DNA of 64,000 nt from Desulfovibrio sp. Marseille-P6017 (GTDB taxonomy: Bacteria > Bacillota_A > Clostridia > Peptostreptococcales > Peptostreptococcaceae). The stretch spans positions 124,001 to 188,000 of the forward strand of contig UWOR01000002.1 in the NCBI GenBank assembly GCA_900604495.1. The letters run 5' to 3'. The position numbers were made by a program, and so were the translations under genes. Below are positions 17,290-27,535 of the stretch, piece by piece (positions within the stretch are counted from its first letter, which is position 1; each line of letters starts with the position of its first letter). The notes under the pieces are model-generated. The model worked only from the letters and a program-made list of their open reading frames with translations, had not been told where the DNA came from and searched no databases.

Positions 17290-18154
17290 ATTTTTCTAAA
17301 TAATGATTTTGTTTTATGTACTGTTTTGGTGTTACACCTCGGTGCTTTTTAAAAGTTTTTATAAAATAACTACTATCATTAAATCCACAATTTAAAGCAA
17401 TTTCAGTTATAGAGTAATCAGTTGTAAGAAGTTGTTCGCAAGCACTTTCTATTCTATAATAATTTAAATATTCAATAGGTGTTTTATTAGTCATCTCATG
17501 AAAGAATTTACAAAAATATTTAGGAGTCATACCTGCAGCTCTTGATAAATCATCAAGAGTAAGAGGACTGCTATATTCACTTTCTATTAATGATAATACA
17601 TTTTTAAAATGAAGTATTCTTTCTTCAGTTCTCTTATTACTTTTATTTTTATTTTTATATAATTTATATTTTAATATTATACCTATTAAATAATATAAAG
17701 AGCCTTGTGTAATAAATTCATATCCTACATTTTCATCTTTCATTGATTTAAATAATCCATCACAACAAGACCTTAATTCATCACAATTGCTTTTTAATAT
17801 AGGTCCGATGATTTTTTTTTGATTTATTATATCTTGGATTTGTTTTGTACAAGTATGATTTTCTTTTAATAAAACCTTCATATCAAATACAATGCATTCA
17901 TAAATACAGTTATTTGGAGTTCCACCATGAAACATGCCTTCGTGAATAAAAATTATATCATCTTTTTTTGCTAGTATATTTTCATCATTAATTATTAATG
18001 AAAATTCGCCTTTTAAGATTCTTATTATTTCACACTCCGTATGCCAATGATAAGGCATATTATACCTAGGATGAGATGGGGTAACATGATAAAATTCAAT
18101 TGGAAAATCAAAAGTACCGTGTTGCTTTTTTTCTTTATAATCAAAGTATTTCAT
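17288..18154 (-). CDS. AraC family transcriptional regulator with cupin domain
   Basis: 288 residues. The N-terminal half is an AraC-type cupin (PYHWHTECEIIRILKGEFSL, HEGMFHGG), and the last 100 residues carry two helix-turn-helix motifs (LDDLSRAAGMTPKYFCKFF and ITEIALNCGFNDSSYFIKTF). It is divergent from fucI across a 187-base intergenic region and convergent with fucO, so it is the probable activator of the fucose genes, with fucose or fuculose-phosphate as effector. The effector is inferred from location only. Confidence 0.88.
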   Translation of the reverse strand: MKYFDYKEKKQHGTFDFPIEFYHVTPSHPRYNMPYHWHTECEIIRILKGEFSLIINDENILAKKDDIIFIHEGMFHGGTPNNCIYECIVFDMKVLLKENHTCTKQIQDIINQKKIIGPILKSNCDELRSCCDGLFKSMKDENVGYEFITQGSLYYLIGIILKYKLYKNKNKSNKRTEERILHFKNVLSLIESEYSSPLTLDDLSRAAGMTPKYFCKFFHEMTNKTPIEYLNYYRIESACEQLLTTDYSITEIALNCGFNDSSYFIKTFKKHRGVTPKQYIKQNHYLEK

Positions 18155-18212
18155 AAGACTATCCCCCTAATATAAAAAGTGAATATTATTATATTTTTAA
18201 ACCATTATATCA

Positions 18213-18242
18213 CAAGAAAACGTTTCTTGGGATGCGTATAAT
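18213..18242 (+). promoter_or_regulatory. fuc promoter region with operator
   Basis: CAAGAAA-ACG-TTTCTTG (18213-18229) is an inverted repeat with perfect 7-base arms and resembles a CcpA cre box at its centre. A good -10 TATAAT lies at 18237-18242 with no TTGACA at the -35 spacing; the repeat occupies that place. This fits an activator-dependent, catabolite-repressible promoter. Confidence 0.55.
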
Positions 18243-18341
18243 TAAAGTATAAAAGGTAAGAAAAAAAGAAAAAGTCTTACTTTTTAAACTAAAAAAAGAA
18301 AATTATAAAATATATTATAAAAATATAAGGGGGATAAAAAA

Positions 18342-20135
18342 ATGGCAAAAAGTAGATTAGTAGGAGGATACCCAGTAATAGGGATAAGACCAACAATTGA
18401 TGCAAGAAAAGGAGTTTTAGATGTAAGAGGTTCTCTTGAAGAACAAACAATGAATATGGCTAAATCAGCTGCTAAATTATTTGAAGAAAACTTAAAATAC
18501 TCTAATGGTGAACCAGTTAAAGTTGTTATAGCAGACACTACAATAGGTAGAGTTCCAGAATCAGCAGCATGCCAAGAAAAATTTAGAAAAGAAGGCGTAG
18601 ATATAACTCTTACAGTAACACCATGTTGGTGCTATGGATCAGAAACAATGGATATGGATCCTACAACTATAAAGGGAGTATGGGGATTCAATGGAACTGA
18701 AAGACCAGGAGCTGTTTATTTAGCATCAGTTTTAGCAACTCATGCACAAAAAGGTCTTCCAGCATTCGGTATATATGGTCATGATGTTCAAGATGCAGAT
18801 GCAACAGAAATTCCAGAAGATGTTAAAGAAAAATTATTAAGATTTGGTAGAGCATCAGTAGCAGCAGCTTCTATGAGAGGAAAATCTTATTTACAAATAG
18901 GTTCTATATGTATGGGAATAGGTGGATCTATAATAGATTCTGCTTTTATAGAAGAATACTTAGGAATGAGAGTTGAATCAGTTGATGAAACTGAAGTAAT
19001 AAGAAGAATGACTGAAGAAATATATGATAAGGATGAATATGAAAGAGCATTAAAATGGACTAAAGAGAAGTGTATAGAAGGATTTGATAAAAATCCAGAG
19101 CATGTTCAAAAAACTCGTGAACAAAAAGATGCAGATTGGGAATTTGTTGTTAAAATGATGTGCATAATAAAAGACTTAATGAATGGAAATGAAAACTTAC
19201 CAGAGGGGTGTGAAGAAGAAAAATTAGGTCACAATGCAATAGCTGCAGGATTCCAAGGTCAAAGACAATGGACTGATTTCTATCCAAACTGTGACTTCCC
19301 AGAAGCACTTCTTAATACTTCATTTGACTGGAATGGAAAAAGGGAACCATATATATTAGCAACTGAAAATGATGTATTAAACGGAATAAGTATGCTATTT
19401 GGAAAACTACTTACTAATACTCCACAAATATTCTCAGATGTTCGTACTTATTGGAGTCCAGAAGCAGTTAAAAAAGCAACAGGATATGAACTAGAAGGTG
19501 TAGCTAAGGAAGCTGATGGGTTTATACATTTAATAAATTCAGGAGCATCTTGCTTAGATGCTTGTGGCCAAGCAAAAGATGAAAATGGAAATGGTGTAAT
19601 GAAAGCTTGGTACGATATAACAGAAGAAGATCAAGAAGCTATATTAAAGTCAACTACATGGAATGCAGCAGATAATGGATACTTTAGAGGTGGTGGATAT
19701 TCTTCAAGATTTTTAACAGAAGCTGAAATGCCAGTAACAATGATGCGTTTAAACTTAGTTAAAGGACTTGGACCTGTTGTTCAATTAGTAGAAGGATATA
19801 CTGTAAAACTTCCAGATGATGTATCTGATAAATTATGGAAGAGAACTGATTATACTTGGCCTTGTACTTGGTTTGCTCCAAGACTTACTGGAAAAGGTGC
19901 ATTTAAATCAGCTTATGATGTAATGAACAACTGGGGAGCTAACCATGGAGCAATAAGTTATGGACATATAGGAGCGGATATAATAACTTTATGCTCTATA
20001 TTAAGAATACCTGTAAGTATGCATAACGTAGATGAAGAAAAAATATTTAGACCAGCTGCATGGAATGCATTTGGTATGGATAAAGAAGGTCAAGACTACA
20101 GAGCTTGTAGTACTTATGGACCAATGTATAAGTAA
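18342..20135 (+). CDS. fucI: L-fucose isomerase
   Basis: 597 residues, full length. Characteristic segments are the start [54 protein letters not shown], and the C-terminal [15 protein letters not shown]. FucI is a Mn2+-dependent ketol isomerase that converts L-fucose to L-fuculose in the cytoplasm as a hexamer. It is first gene of a five-gene operon. An AAGGGGG ribosome binding site precedes ATG 18342. Confidence 0.95.
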   Translation: MAKSRLVGGYPVIGIRPTIDARKGVLDVRGSLEEQTMNMAKSAAKLFEENLKYSNGEPVKVVIADTTIGRVPESAACQEKFRKEGVDITLTVTPCWCYGSETMDMDPTTIKGVWGFNGTERPGAVYLASVLATHAQKGLPAFGIYGHDVQDADATEIPEDVKEKLLRFGRASVAAASMRGKSYLQIGSICMGIGGSIIDSAFIEEYLGMRVESVDETEVIRRMTEEIYDKDEYERALKWTKEKCIEGFDKNPEHVQKTREQKDADWEFVVKMMCIIKDLMNGNENLPEGCEEEKLGHNAIAAGFQGQRQWTDFYPNCDFPEALLNTSFDWNGKREPYILATENDVLNGISMLFGKLLTNTPQIFSDVRTYWSPEAVKKATGYELEGVAKEADGFIHLINSGASCLDACGQAKDENGNGVMKAWYDITEEDQEAILKSTTWNAADNGYFRGGGYSSRFLTEAEMPVTMMRLNLVKGLGPVVQLVEGYTVKLPDDVSDKLWKRTDYTWPCTWFAPRLTGKGAFKSAYDVMNNWGANHGAISYGHIGADIITLCSILRIPVSMHNVDEEKIFRPAAWNAFGMDKEGQDYRACSTYGPMYK

Positions 20136-20155
20136 TATGTGTAGAAGGTGATATC

Positions 20156-21658
20156 ATGAAAATTGAAAATTTAAAAACTCAAGTCTTAGCATTTGACTTT
20201 GGAGCATCTAGTGGAAGATGTATGCTTGGTGTATATGATGGAACAAAAATAAGTATTAAAGAAATACATAGATTTTCTAATGATCCAGTTATTGTTAATG
20301 GAACTATGTATTGGGATGTACTTAGATTGTTCTTTGAAATTAAGCAAAGCCTAATAAAAGCAAAGTCATTTGGAAAAATTCAAAGTATAGGAATTGATAC
20401 ATGGGGTGTTGATTTCGCACTACTTGATGAATATGGAAATATACTTGAAAATCCTGTTCACTATAGAGATGGTAGAACAGCAGGAATGGTTGAGGAAAGT
20501 TTTAAAAAAATATCAAAAGAAGAGTTTTATGATATAACCGGTAATCAATTTATGGAGATAAATACGGCATTTCAATTACTATCATTAAAAGAAAAAAGAT
20601 CACATCTGCTAGAAAGAGCAGATGTGATGCTACTAATGCCTGACTTATTTAATTATTTATTAACAGGTAAGAAGGTTACTGAAAACTCTATAGCATCTAC
20701 AACTCAATTATTTGATGCTAAAAATAGAAATTGGTCTAATAAAGTAATTGATTCATTGGAACTACCTAAAAAAATATTTACAGAAATAGTACCAAGTGGA
20801 ACTATAATAGGAAAAATATCTGAGGATATAAGTGAAGAATTAGGTATAGATATGTGTGATGTTGTTGCTGTAGCAGGACATGATACTCAAAGTGCATTAG
20901 TATCAGCGCCAGCAATGGAAGATGATTTTGTATTTTTAAGTTGTGGAACATGGTCTCTTTTAGGAACGGAGATTGATGAACCTATAATAAATGAAAAATC
21001 AGAACATTATAATATAACTAATGAAGGCGGATATGAAAATAAAGCATCATTTTTAAAAAATATTATAGGTCTTTGGTTAATTCAAGAAAGTAAAAGACAA
21101 TGGGAAAGAGAAGGAAAAGAATATAGCTTTAGTGAGTTAGAAGAGTTAGCGAAAAAAACAAAACCATTTAAATGTTTTATAGATCCAGATGATCCAGTAT
21201 TTGTTCCAGCTGGAAATATTCCAAATAGAATCAAAGAATATTGTATGAAAACAAATCAAGAAGTACCACAAAATGAAGGTGAGATAGTTAGATGTATTAA
21301 TGAAAGTTTGGCACTTAAGTATCGTTATGCACTAGAAGAAATCAAAGACTGTACAAATAAAAATTATAAAACTCTTTATATGCTTGGTGGAGGTATACAA
21401 AGTAAACTTTTATGTCAAATGACTGCAAATGCTTGTGATATTAATGTATCAGCAGGTCCTATAGAAGCTACAGTACTTGGAAATATAGCAATTCAATTGA
21501 TGGCAAGAAATGAAATTAAAGACTTAAAAGAAGCACGCCAAATAATTAAAAATTCACAAGATATAATCAACTATTATCCTACTAATACAAAAGTATGGAA
21601 TGAAAAGTATGATACTTTTAAAGAAATAATTGAAACTAAGGAGGCAGTAAAATGTTAA
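20156..21658 (+). CDS. fucK: L-fuculokinase (FGGY family, rhamnulokinase-like)
   Basis: 500 residues. FGGY kinase features: the first strand VLAFDFGASSGRCMLG, IGIDTWGVDFALLD with the catalytic Asp, VVAVAGHDTQSALVSAP, and the nucleotide-binding YMLGGGIQSKLLCQ. The family is closest to rhamnulokinases; operon position between fucI and fucU makes L-fuculose the substrate, phosphorylated at O1. Its 3' end overlaps fucU by 7 bases. Confidence 0.9.
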   Translation: MKIENLKTQVLAFDFGASSGRCMLGVYDGTKISIKEIHRFSNDPVIVNGTMYWDVLRLFFEIKQSLIKAKSFGKIQSIGIDTWGVDFALLDEYGNILENPVHYRDGRTAGMVEESFKKISKEEFYDITGNQFMEINTAFQLLSLKEKRSHLLERADVMLLMPDLFNYLLTGKKVTENSIASTTQLFDAKNRNWSNKVIDSLELPKKIFTEIVPSGTIIGKISEDISEELGIDMCDVVAVAGHDTQSALVSAPAMEDDFVFLSCGTWSLLGTEIDEPIINEKSEHYNITNEGGYENKASFLKNIIGLWLIQESKRQWEREGKEYSFSELEELAKKTKPFKCFIDPDDPVFVPAGNIPNRIKEYCMKTNQEVPQNEGEIVRCINESLALKYRYALEEIKDCTNKNYKTLYMLGGGIQSKLLCQMTANACDINVSAGPIEATVLGNIAIQLMARNEIKDLKEARQIIKNSQDIINYYPTNTKVWNEKYDTFKEIIETKEAVKC

Positions 21659-22092
21659 AAAATATACCTCAAATTTTATCCCCAGAACTACTAAAGGTTT
21701 TATGTGAAATGGGACATAGTGATCAAATAGTAATATCTGATGGGAATTTTCCAGCTGAAAGCATGGGAAAGGACTGTATAGTAATTCGATGTGATGGTCA
21801 TGGAGTACCAGAGTTGCTAGATGCAATATTAACAGTTTTTCCACTAGATACTTATGTAGAAAAGCCAGTTAATTTAATGGAAGTTATGAAAGGTGATAAT
21901 GTAGAAACTCCTATATGGAATGAATATAAAGATATAATTAAAAAACATGATAGTCGTGGAGAAGATACAGTAGGAACTATAGAAAGATTTAAATTTTATG
22001 ATGAAGCTAAAAAAGCGTATGCAATAATTGCAACAGGTGAAAAAGCTTTATATGCAAATATAATATTACAAAAAGGTGTAGTAGTAGACTAA
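21652..22092 (+). CDS. fucU: L-fucose mutarotase (RbsD/FucU family)
   Basis: 146 residues, as expected. The start LKNIPQILSPELLKVLCEMG, then GHSDQIVISDGNFPAES with the catalytic His, and the C-terminal EKALYANIILQKGVV, are RbsD/FucU signatures. It interconverts alpha and beta L-fucose anomers so that FucI sees its preferred form. It overlaps fucK and has its own GGAGG ribosome binding site inside fucK. Confidence 0.93.
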   Translation: MLKNIPQILSPELLKVLCEMGHSDQIVISDGNFPAESMGKDCIVIRCDGHGVPELLDAILTVFPLDTYVEKPVNLMEVMKGDNVETPIWNEYKDIIKKHDSRGEDTVGTIERFKFYDEAKKAYAIIATGEKALYANIILQKGVVVD

Positions 22093-22112
22093 AATTTAAG
22101 GGGGCAAATTAA

Positions 22113-22817
22113 ATGGAATGTGTAAAAACTTTATCATATATGGAAATAAGAGAACAAATATGCGATGTATGCCATAAAATGTGGCAATTAGGATGGGTTG
22201 CAGCTAATGATGGTAATGTAAGTGTAAAACTAGAAGATGGAACTTTTTTAGCAACTCCAACAGGAATAAGTAAAAGTTTTATAACTCCAGAAAAATTAGT
22301 TCATATAGATGAAAATGGTGAAATACTAGATGGGCCAGAAGGTGCAAAACCATCATCAGAAATAAAGATGCATTTAAGATGTTATAAAGAAAGAGAAGAT
22401 GTAGGGGCAGTAGTTCATGCACATCCACCAACAGCAACAGGATATGCAGTAGCTCACTTAGATATGGATAGATATACTATGATAGAGACAGTAATAGCAA
22501 TAGGATCAATACCAGTAACTCCATATGGAACACCATCTACTTATGAAGTTCCAGATGCAATAGCGCCATATTTACAAGAACATGATGTATTATTACTTGA
22601 AAATCATGGAGCACTTACAGTAGGTTCTGATTTAATAACAGCATATTATAGAATGGAAACATTAGAATTATATGCAAAAATAAGCTTAACAGCACATTTA
22701 TTAGGAGGAGAAAAAGAAATATCAGAAAAGAACATAAATAGATTAATTGGAATGAGAAAAGGATACGGAGTAACAGGAAGACATCCAGGATTTAAGCGTT
22801 ATAGAAATAGAAAATAA
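22113..22817 (+). CDS. fucA: L-fuculose-phosphate aldolase (class II)
   Basis: 234 residues. Zinc ligands are seen in VVHAHPPTATGYA (His-x-His) and ENHGALTVG (third His); the Glu acid/base is in the KPSSEIKMHL segment. NDGNVSVKLEDG is the phosphate-binding loop. It splits L-fuculose-1-phosphate into dihydroxyacetone phosphate and L-lactaldehyde, the latter going to FucO. The ribosome binding site is AGGGGG. Confidence 0.93.
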   Translation: MECVKTLSYMEIREQICDVCHKMWQLGWVAANDGNVSVKLEDGTFLATPTGISKSFITPEKLVHIDENGEILDGPEGAKPSSEIKMHLRCYKEREDVGAVVHAHPPTATGYAVAHLDMDRYTMIETVIAIGSIPVTPYGTPSTYEVPDAIAPYLQEHDVLLLENHGALTVGSDLITAYYRMETLELYAKISLTAHLLGGEKEISEKNINRLIGMRKGYGVTGRHPGFKRYRNRK

Positions 22818-22861
22818 TTAAGGTTAAGTATGCAAAGAGAATATATTAGGGGGGAACTAAA

Positions 22862-24196
22862 ATGGAAGGTAAGTTAAAAAGTTCTGTAGGAAATAAACAA
22901 GATTCAACACCAATTGTTCCAAAAAAATATACAGTACATTTTATAATGCTTGTATCATGTTTTATACTATGGGGATTATTAAATAATATGACAGATAACT
23001 TGGTACCTGCATTTGGTAGAATATTTATGCTAGAGGCTGCAGATGCATCATTAACTCAAGTTGCATTTTATGGTTCGTATGCAGTATTAGCACTTCCAGC
23101 AGCAATACTTATAAAAAAATATTCATATAGAACTGGAGTATTAGTAGGATTAGGCTTATATATAGTAGGGGCTATGGGATATATACCAGCAGCAATATCT
23201 CAAAACTTTAATTTATTTTTAGGTTCAGTATTTGTTTTAGCAGGAGGGTTATCTATATTAGAAACAACTTGCAATCCTTATGTAATATCTCTAGGACCAG
23301 AAGAAACTAGTGTACGTCGTCTTAATCTAGCTCAAGCATTTAACCCATTAGGATCATTAACAGGTATTATAATGGCTAAATATTTTATTTTAAGTAATTT
23401 AAATCCTGCAACTTATGAAGAACGTATAGCTATGAGTCCAGAAGCATTAAGCTCTATTAGAGCTAATGAATTACTATGGGTATGTGTACCATATGTAGGA
23501 TTAGTTGCAATAGCAATAATAATATGGGCATTTTTCAAAAAGCATAAAGATTCAGAAAAGGATACATCAGGGGATCTTAATATAGTAAGTTCAATTGGTA
23601 AATTAGTAAAAATACCTAGATATATATTTGGAGTAATAGCACAATTTTTCTATGTTGGAGTTCAAATAGCTGTATGGACTTGGACTATAGGATATGTAAT
23701 GACTAATCTTGGATTAGATGAAGCTACAGCATCAGGATATTACTTAATAGCTATAATATCATTCATAGTTTGTCGTTGGATATGTACAGCTTTAATGAAA
23801 TATATAGATCCAGCGATAATGATGGCAGTATTTGCAGTCGGAGGTATATTATGTAGCTTAGGAACTATATACTTACCAATAAATCAATCTGTATGGTGTT
23901 TAGTAGCAATTTCAGCTTGTATGTCATTAATGTTCCCAACAATTTATGGTATAGCACTTAAGGACTTAGGAGAAGAAGTTAAGGTTGGAGCAGCAGGTCT
24001 TATAATGGCAATATTAGGAGGTGCAGTTATAACTCCTATAATGGGAAAAATGATAGATACAGGAATGTTATCATCAATAGTACCAGCATACTCAGGAGCT
24101 CAAGCAGCAGTTCGTTCATCATTTTTAATTCCAGTAGTATGTTTTGCAGTAGTATTAATATACTCTATATGTTTTAGAACTAAGAAAAATGCTTAG
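22862..24196 (+). CDS. fucP: L-fucose permease (MFS, FucP family)
   Basis: 444 residues with 12 membrane helices. FucP-type motifs are HFIMLVSCFILWGLLNNMTDN at the first helix (the charged Asp/Asn in helix 1), ETTCNPYVISLGPEE and LNLAQAFNPLGSLTG. The family imports L-fucose with a proton. It is last gene of the operon. No clear terminator follows; the next 100 bases are AT-rich before the T-box promoter. Confidence 0.93.
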   Translation: MEGKLKSSVGNKQDSTPIVPKKYTVHFIMLVSCFILWGLLNNMTDNLVPAFGRIFMLEAADASLTQVAFYGSYAVLALPAAILIKKYSYRTGVLVGLGLYIVGAMGYIPAAISQNFNLFLGSVFVLAGGLSILETTCNPYVISLGPEETSVRRLNLAQAFNPLGSLTGIIMAKYFILSNLNPATYEERIAMSPEALSSIRANELLWVCVPYVGLVAIAIIIWAFFKKHKDSEKDTSGDLNIVSSIGKLVKIPRYIFGVIAQFFYVGVQIAVWTWTIGYVMTNLGLDEATASGYYLIAIISFIVCRWICTALMKYIDPAIMMAVFAVGGILCSLGTIYLPINQSVWCLVAISACMSLMFPTIYGIALKDLGEEVKVGAAGLIMAILGGAVITPIMGKMIDTGMLSSIVPAYSGAQAAVRSSFLIPVVCFAVVLIYSICFRTKKNA

Positions 24197-24302
24197 AAAA
24201 ATATAAATAAAAATTACTATAGAAATTATTATAGTATCAAGAATAACATTATACTTAATTATAATATTTAGAAAATATTTAAAATTAATTAAATAAAAAA
24301 TA

Positions 24303-24332
24303 TTGACATAAAAATAAATATAATAGTATAAT
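24303..24332 (+). promoter_or_regulatory. Promoter of the T-box transcript
   Basis: TTGACA (24303-24308), 18-base spacer, TATAAT (24327-24332). The stretch 24197-24744 has no gene; it contains this promoter, a T-box leader, and a second antiterminator/terminator unit. Confidence 0.75.
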
Positions 24333-24339
24333 TGAAAAA

Positions 24340-24579
24340 AACGATAACAAAATTCTATGAAAAAGAGAGTAGCATAATTTAATTTTATAGAGAGCATAGG
24401 ATGGTGGAAGCTATGCATTGAGGGTTATGTGAAAAGAGCTTTGGAGAAGACTGCAGGAAAATTGAGTATGGCAGTAGGTGTTCTCGCCTTAAGAGATTGA
24501 GTGGGTAAGTTTTTTACCAATAAGAGTGGTAACGCGGAGATAGTTCGCCTCTTGGATTTTATTCCAAGGGGCTTTTTTT
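24340..24579 (+). promoter_or_regulatory. T-box riboswitch with terminator
   Basis: The leader shows the early AGAGAG and GGTGGAAGC elements, a GAGTGGGTAAG spacer, the antiterminator bulge element AAGAGTGGTAACGCGG (24522-24537), and a terminator whose arms GCCTCTTGGA / TTCCAAGGGGC (24547-24572) are followed by TTTTTTT. Aligned by eye to Trp-type leaders, the specifier after GAA at 24431-24433 reads AAG, so lysine is likely; AAA (also Lys) or AGA (Arg) cannot be excluded. It should permit expression of the transporter genes when the matching tRNA is uncharged. Confidence 0.82.
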
Positions 24580-24624
24580 ATTAAAATATTTCTATGTTAT
24601 TATTCTTATATTGATATTTATATA

Positions 24625-24690
24625 AACTTACCAATAAGAGTGGTACCGCGGAAACTCGCCTCTTAGCATAATTGCTAAGAGGCTTTTTTT
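24625..24690 (+). promoter_or_regulatory. Second, partial T-box: antiterminator plus terminator only
   Basis: The sequence CTTACCAATAAGAGTGGTAC repeats the first T-box core (with the canonical TGGTACCGCGG), then GCCTCTTAGCA / TGCTAAGAGGC and TTTTTTT make a second terminator (24658-24690). No second stem I precedes it, so this is a duplicated 3' module. Confidence 0.78.
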
Positions 24691-24744
24691 ATGATAAGTT
24701 TGGCCAACTATCATATGAAATTATAACTGAAATGGAGAAAGAGT

Positions 24745-26175
24745 ATGGAACTATCAAAAATAAAACAACAAAAGAATAGCAAAATAGATAAAAAAGGTAT
24801 AAAAGTACCACATACATTAGTAATTATTGCATCAATTATTATGATCGTATCTATAGCAACTTATTTTATACCAGGTGGAAAATATGAAACAGTAATAAAT
24901 GAAGCTGGAAAATATATAGTAGTAGATGGATCATTTAAATATATTGAAAGTCAGCCACAAAATTTATTTAAAATTTTACAAGCACCTATACAAGGGATTA
25001 TAGATGGAGCAGAAATTATAGCATTTTTATTTATTATAGGAGGCGCATTTAATTTAATAGCTGAAACTAGAGCTATTGACTTTGGAATAGTCAGAATAGT
25101 TAATTTATTTAAGGGTAAAGAGATTTTATTATTACCAATTATCATATTTTCATTTTCATTAGGAGGAGCTACATTTGGAATGAGTGAAGAGTCAGTTGCA
25201 TTTATATCAATTTTAGCACCTCTAACATTAGCATTAGGATATGATAGTATAGTTGCAGTTGCAATAACTAGTTTAGCTTGTACACTTGGATTTTCATCAG
25301 CAATGCTTAATCCATTTACAGTAGGTATTGCACAGTCTATAGCAGGTATTCAATTATATTCAGGTATAGAATTTCGTACTATTATATGGTTTATGACAAC
25401 TGCTGTAGGAACTGCATTTATAATGGCTTATGCAGTGAAAGTTAAGAAAAATCCAGAAATAAGTACAGTTTATGAAAGTGATCAAGTAAAGCGTAAAAGC
25501 CTACAAAGTTTTGAAGAGAGAAAAGATGATTTTACATTATCTCATAAATTTATATTATTAACTTTTGCAATAGCTATAGGAGTAATAGTATGGGGAGTAT
25601 TAGATAAAGGTTTTTGGATATCAGAAATAGGAGCAGTATTTTTAGCTGTAGGATTTATAAGTGGAGTTCTTGGAAAATTATCTCTAGATCAAATGGCAAA
25701 TGCATTTATTGAAGGTGCAAAGGGAATGATAGGCCCAGCAATTATGATAGGATTTGCTAGAGGAATAATGATAATAGCAGAAAATGCAAATATAATAGAT
25801 ACTATTTTATACAATTTATCTAATATAATAGGAAACTTACCATCTTTACTTGCTGCATATGTAATGTATCCTATACAAATGTTTATAAACTTCTTTATAA
25901 ACTCTGGTTCGGGGCAAGCAGCTTTAACAATGCCAATACTTGCACCATTAGGAGATTTAGTAGGAATATCTCGTCAATTAACAGTTTTAATATATCAATT
26001 AGGGGATGGATTCTCTAATGCAATGTTTCCTACATCAGGAGTACTAATAGCATGCTTAGGTATAGCAGGGGTTCCTTATGGTAAATGGTTAAAATGGATA
26101 ATACCATTACAAATTATATTATTTATATGTTCAATAGGGTTTATAACAATAGCATCATTAATAGGATGGGCTTAA
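24745..26175 (+). CDS. YfcC family (DcuC/ArsB superfamily) transporter
   Basis: 476 residues with about 12 membrane helices. A basic N-terminus precedes KVPHTLVIIASIIMIVSIAT and YFIPGGKYE; then GGATFGMSEESVAF and the re-entrant INSGSGQAALTMPILAPLGD segments typical of the YfcC family. Proteins of this family are annotated as basic amino acid antiporters or as dicarboxylate carriers. A lysine-type T-box upstream and a following M20 amidohydrolase suggest uptake of a lysine-containing or acylated amino acid that is then hydrolysed. Start ATG 24745 with GGAG upstream. Confidence 0.85.
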   Translation: MELSKIKQQKNSKIDKKGIKVPHTLVIIASIIMIVSIATYFIPGGKYETVINEAGKYIVVDGSFKYIESQPQNLFKILQAPIQGIIDGAEIIAFLFIIGGAFNLIAETRAIDFGIVRIVNLFKGKEILLLPIIIFSFSLGGATFGMSEESVAFISILAPLTLALGYDSIVAVAITSLACTLGFSSAMLNPFTVGIAQSIAGIQLYSGIEFRTIIWFMTTAVGTAFIMAYAVKVKKNPEISTVYESDQVKRKSLQSFEERKDDFTLSHKFILLTFAIAIGVIVWGVLDKGFWISEIGAVFLAVGFISGVLGKLSLDQMANAFIEGAKGMIGPAIMIGFARGIMIIAENANIIDTILYNLSNIIGNLPSLLAAYVMYPIQMFINFFINSGSGQAALTMPILAPLGDLVGISRQLTVLIYQLGDGFSNAMFPTSGVLIACLGIAGVPYGKWLKWIIPLQIILFICSIGFITIASLIGWA

Positions 26176-26197
26176 AAATATTTTGGAGGGATATAAA

Positions 26198-27334
26198 ATG
26201 AAGAATATATTATTAGAAAAAGGACAAGAAGTACATGAAAAGTTATGTGAAATAAGTGATTATATTTACGAAAATCCAGAGCTTGGGAATAAGGAATATA
26301 AAGCTGTTGAAGTATTAACTAACTTTTTAAAAGAGCATAATTTTGAAATAGAAAAAGAGTTACTGGGTATAGAGACTGCTTTTAGAGCAATTTATGATAG
26401 TAAAAAAGAAGGTCCAACTATAGGGTATTTATGTGAATATGATGCTCTTCCTTTAATAGGTCATGGATGTGGTCATAATATGATAGGAACTATGTCAACA
26501 GGAGCAGGAGTAATTTTAAGCAAAGTAATAGATGAAGTAGGAGGACGTATTATAGTATATGGAACTCCAGCAGAAGAAACTAATGGAGCAAAAGTTATAC
26601 TTGCAGAGGAAGGCGTATTTGATGAATTAGATGTAGCTATGATGGTTCATCCAGCAGATATAACTGCTAAAAGTGGTACATCTATGGCACTTTACCCACT
26701 ACAGTTTACTTATAAAGGAAAAACAGCTCATGCAGCATCATGTCCACAAGATGGAATAAATGCATTAAATAGTGTAATACAATTATTTAATGGTATAGAT
26801 GCCCTACGTCAACATGTTACTCCAGATGTTAGAATGCACGGAATAATAACTAATGGTGGAGTAGCTGCAAATATAGTTCCAGATGAAGCAACAGCGCAGT
26901 TTTATTTTAGAGCAGATAAGAAAGAAACTTTAGATGAATTATTAGAAAAAGTTAAAAAAATTGCAAAAGGAGCTGCTCTTATGACAGGTGCAACTCTTGA
27001 AATGAGTAGATATGAATTACCTAATGATAACTTAGTTACAAATGAAAATTTATCAGAAGCCTTTACTGAAAATTTAAAAAACTTAGGAATTACGGATATT
27101 TATGAGTCAAGACAAAGTGGATCAAGTGATATTGGAAATGTAAGTCATAAGACTCCTACTATACATCCATATATTGGAATAACTGACTGTTGCATAACAA
27201 GCCACAGTGTAGAAATGGCAGATGCAACAACAACCAAACTAGCTCATGAAAGATTATTAATTGGAGCATTAGCTCTTGCCTATACAGGATATGATGTATT
27301 AACTAATAATATTGATTTAGATAAAAATAGTTAA
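26198..27334 (+). CDS. M20 family amidohydrolase / metallopeptidase
   Basis: 378 residues from ATG 26198; a TTG at 26183 overlaps the GGAGGG ribosome binding site, so it is rejected. Metal-site segments are EYDALPLIGHGCGHNMIG, the ETNGAKV Glu and the late SGSSDIGNVSH. The GKTAHAASCPQDGINAL stretch is the lid/dimerisation domain. This is the AbgB/IAA-hydrolase-like branch that cleaves N-acyl or amide bonds. It is co-transcribed with the YfcC transporter (22-base gap). Confidence 0.87.
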   Translation: MKNILLEKGQEVHEKLCEISDYIYENPELGNKEYKAVEVLTNFLKEHNFEIEKELLGIETAFRAIYDSKKEGPTIGYLCEYDALPLIGHGCGHNMIGTMSTGAGVILSKVIDEVGGRIIVYGTPAEETNGAKVILAEEGVFDELDVAMMVHPADITAKSGTSMALYPLQFTYKGKTAHAASCPQDGINALNSVIQLFNGIDALRQHVTPDVRMHGIITNGGVAANIVPDEATAQFYFRADKKETLDELLEKVKKIAKGAALMTGATLEMSRYELPNDNLVTNENLSEAFTENLKNLGITDIYESRQSGSSDIGNVSHKTPTIHPYIGITDCCITSHSVEMADATTTKLAHERLLIGALALAYTGYDVLTNNIDLDKNS

Positions 27335-27360
27335 AAAACTAAATAAAATGAAAAAAATAA

Positions 27361-27392
27361 AAAAAGTGGACTGTATATGTCCACTTTTTTTA
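27361..27392 (+). terminator. Terminator of the YfcC-M20 operon
   Basis: AAAAAGTGGAC / GTCCACTTTTT stem with a long T tail. Confidence 0.9.
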
Positions 27393-27535
27393 TTATTATC
27401 TAATATATAATTTATACGTATAAATTTATGAAGTGTAAAATTATATAGTATATTAATTTAATTACATACTTAACTGAATTAATATATTTAGATATGCTAA
27501 AAATAAACTAAATCAAAAACATATGAGGTGAAATT

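Noticed and set aside
18342..24196. Kinase gene considered as rhamnulokinase of a rhamnose operon
   Set aside because: Flanking genes are fucI, fucU, fucA and fucP; no rhamnose isomerase is present.
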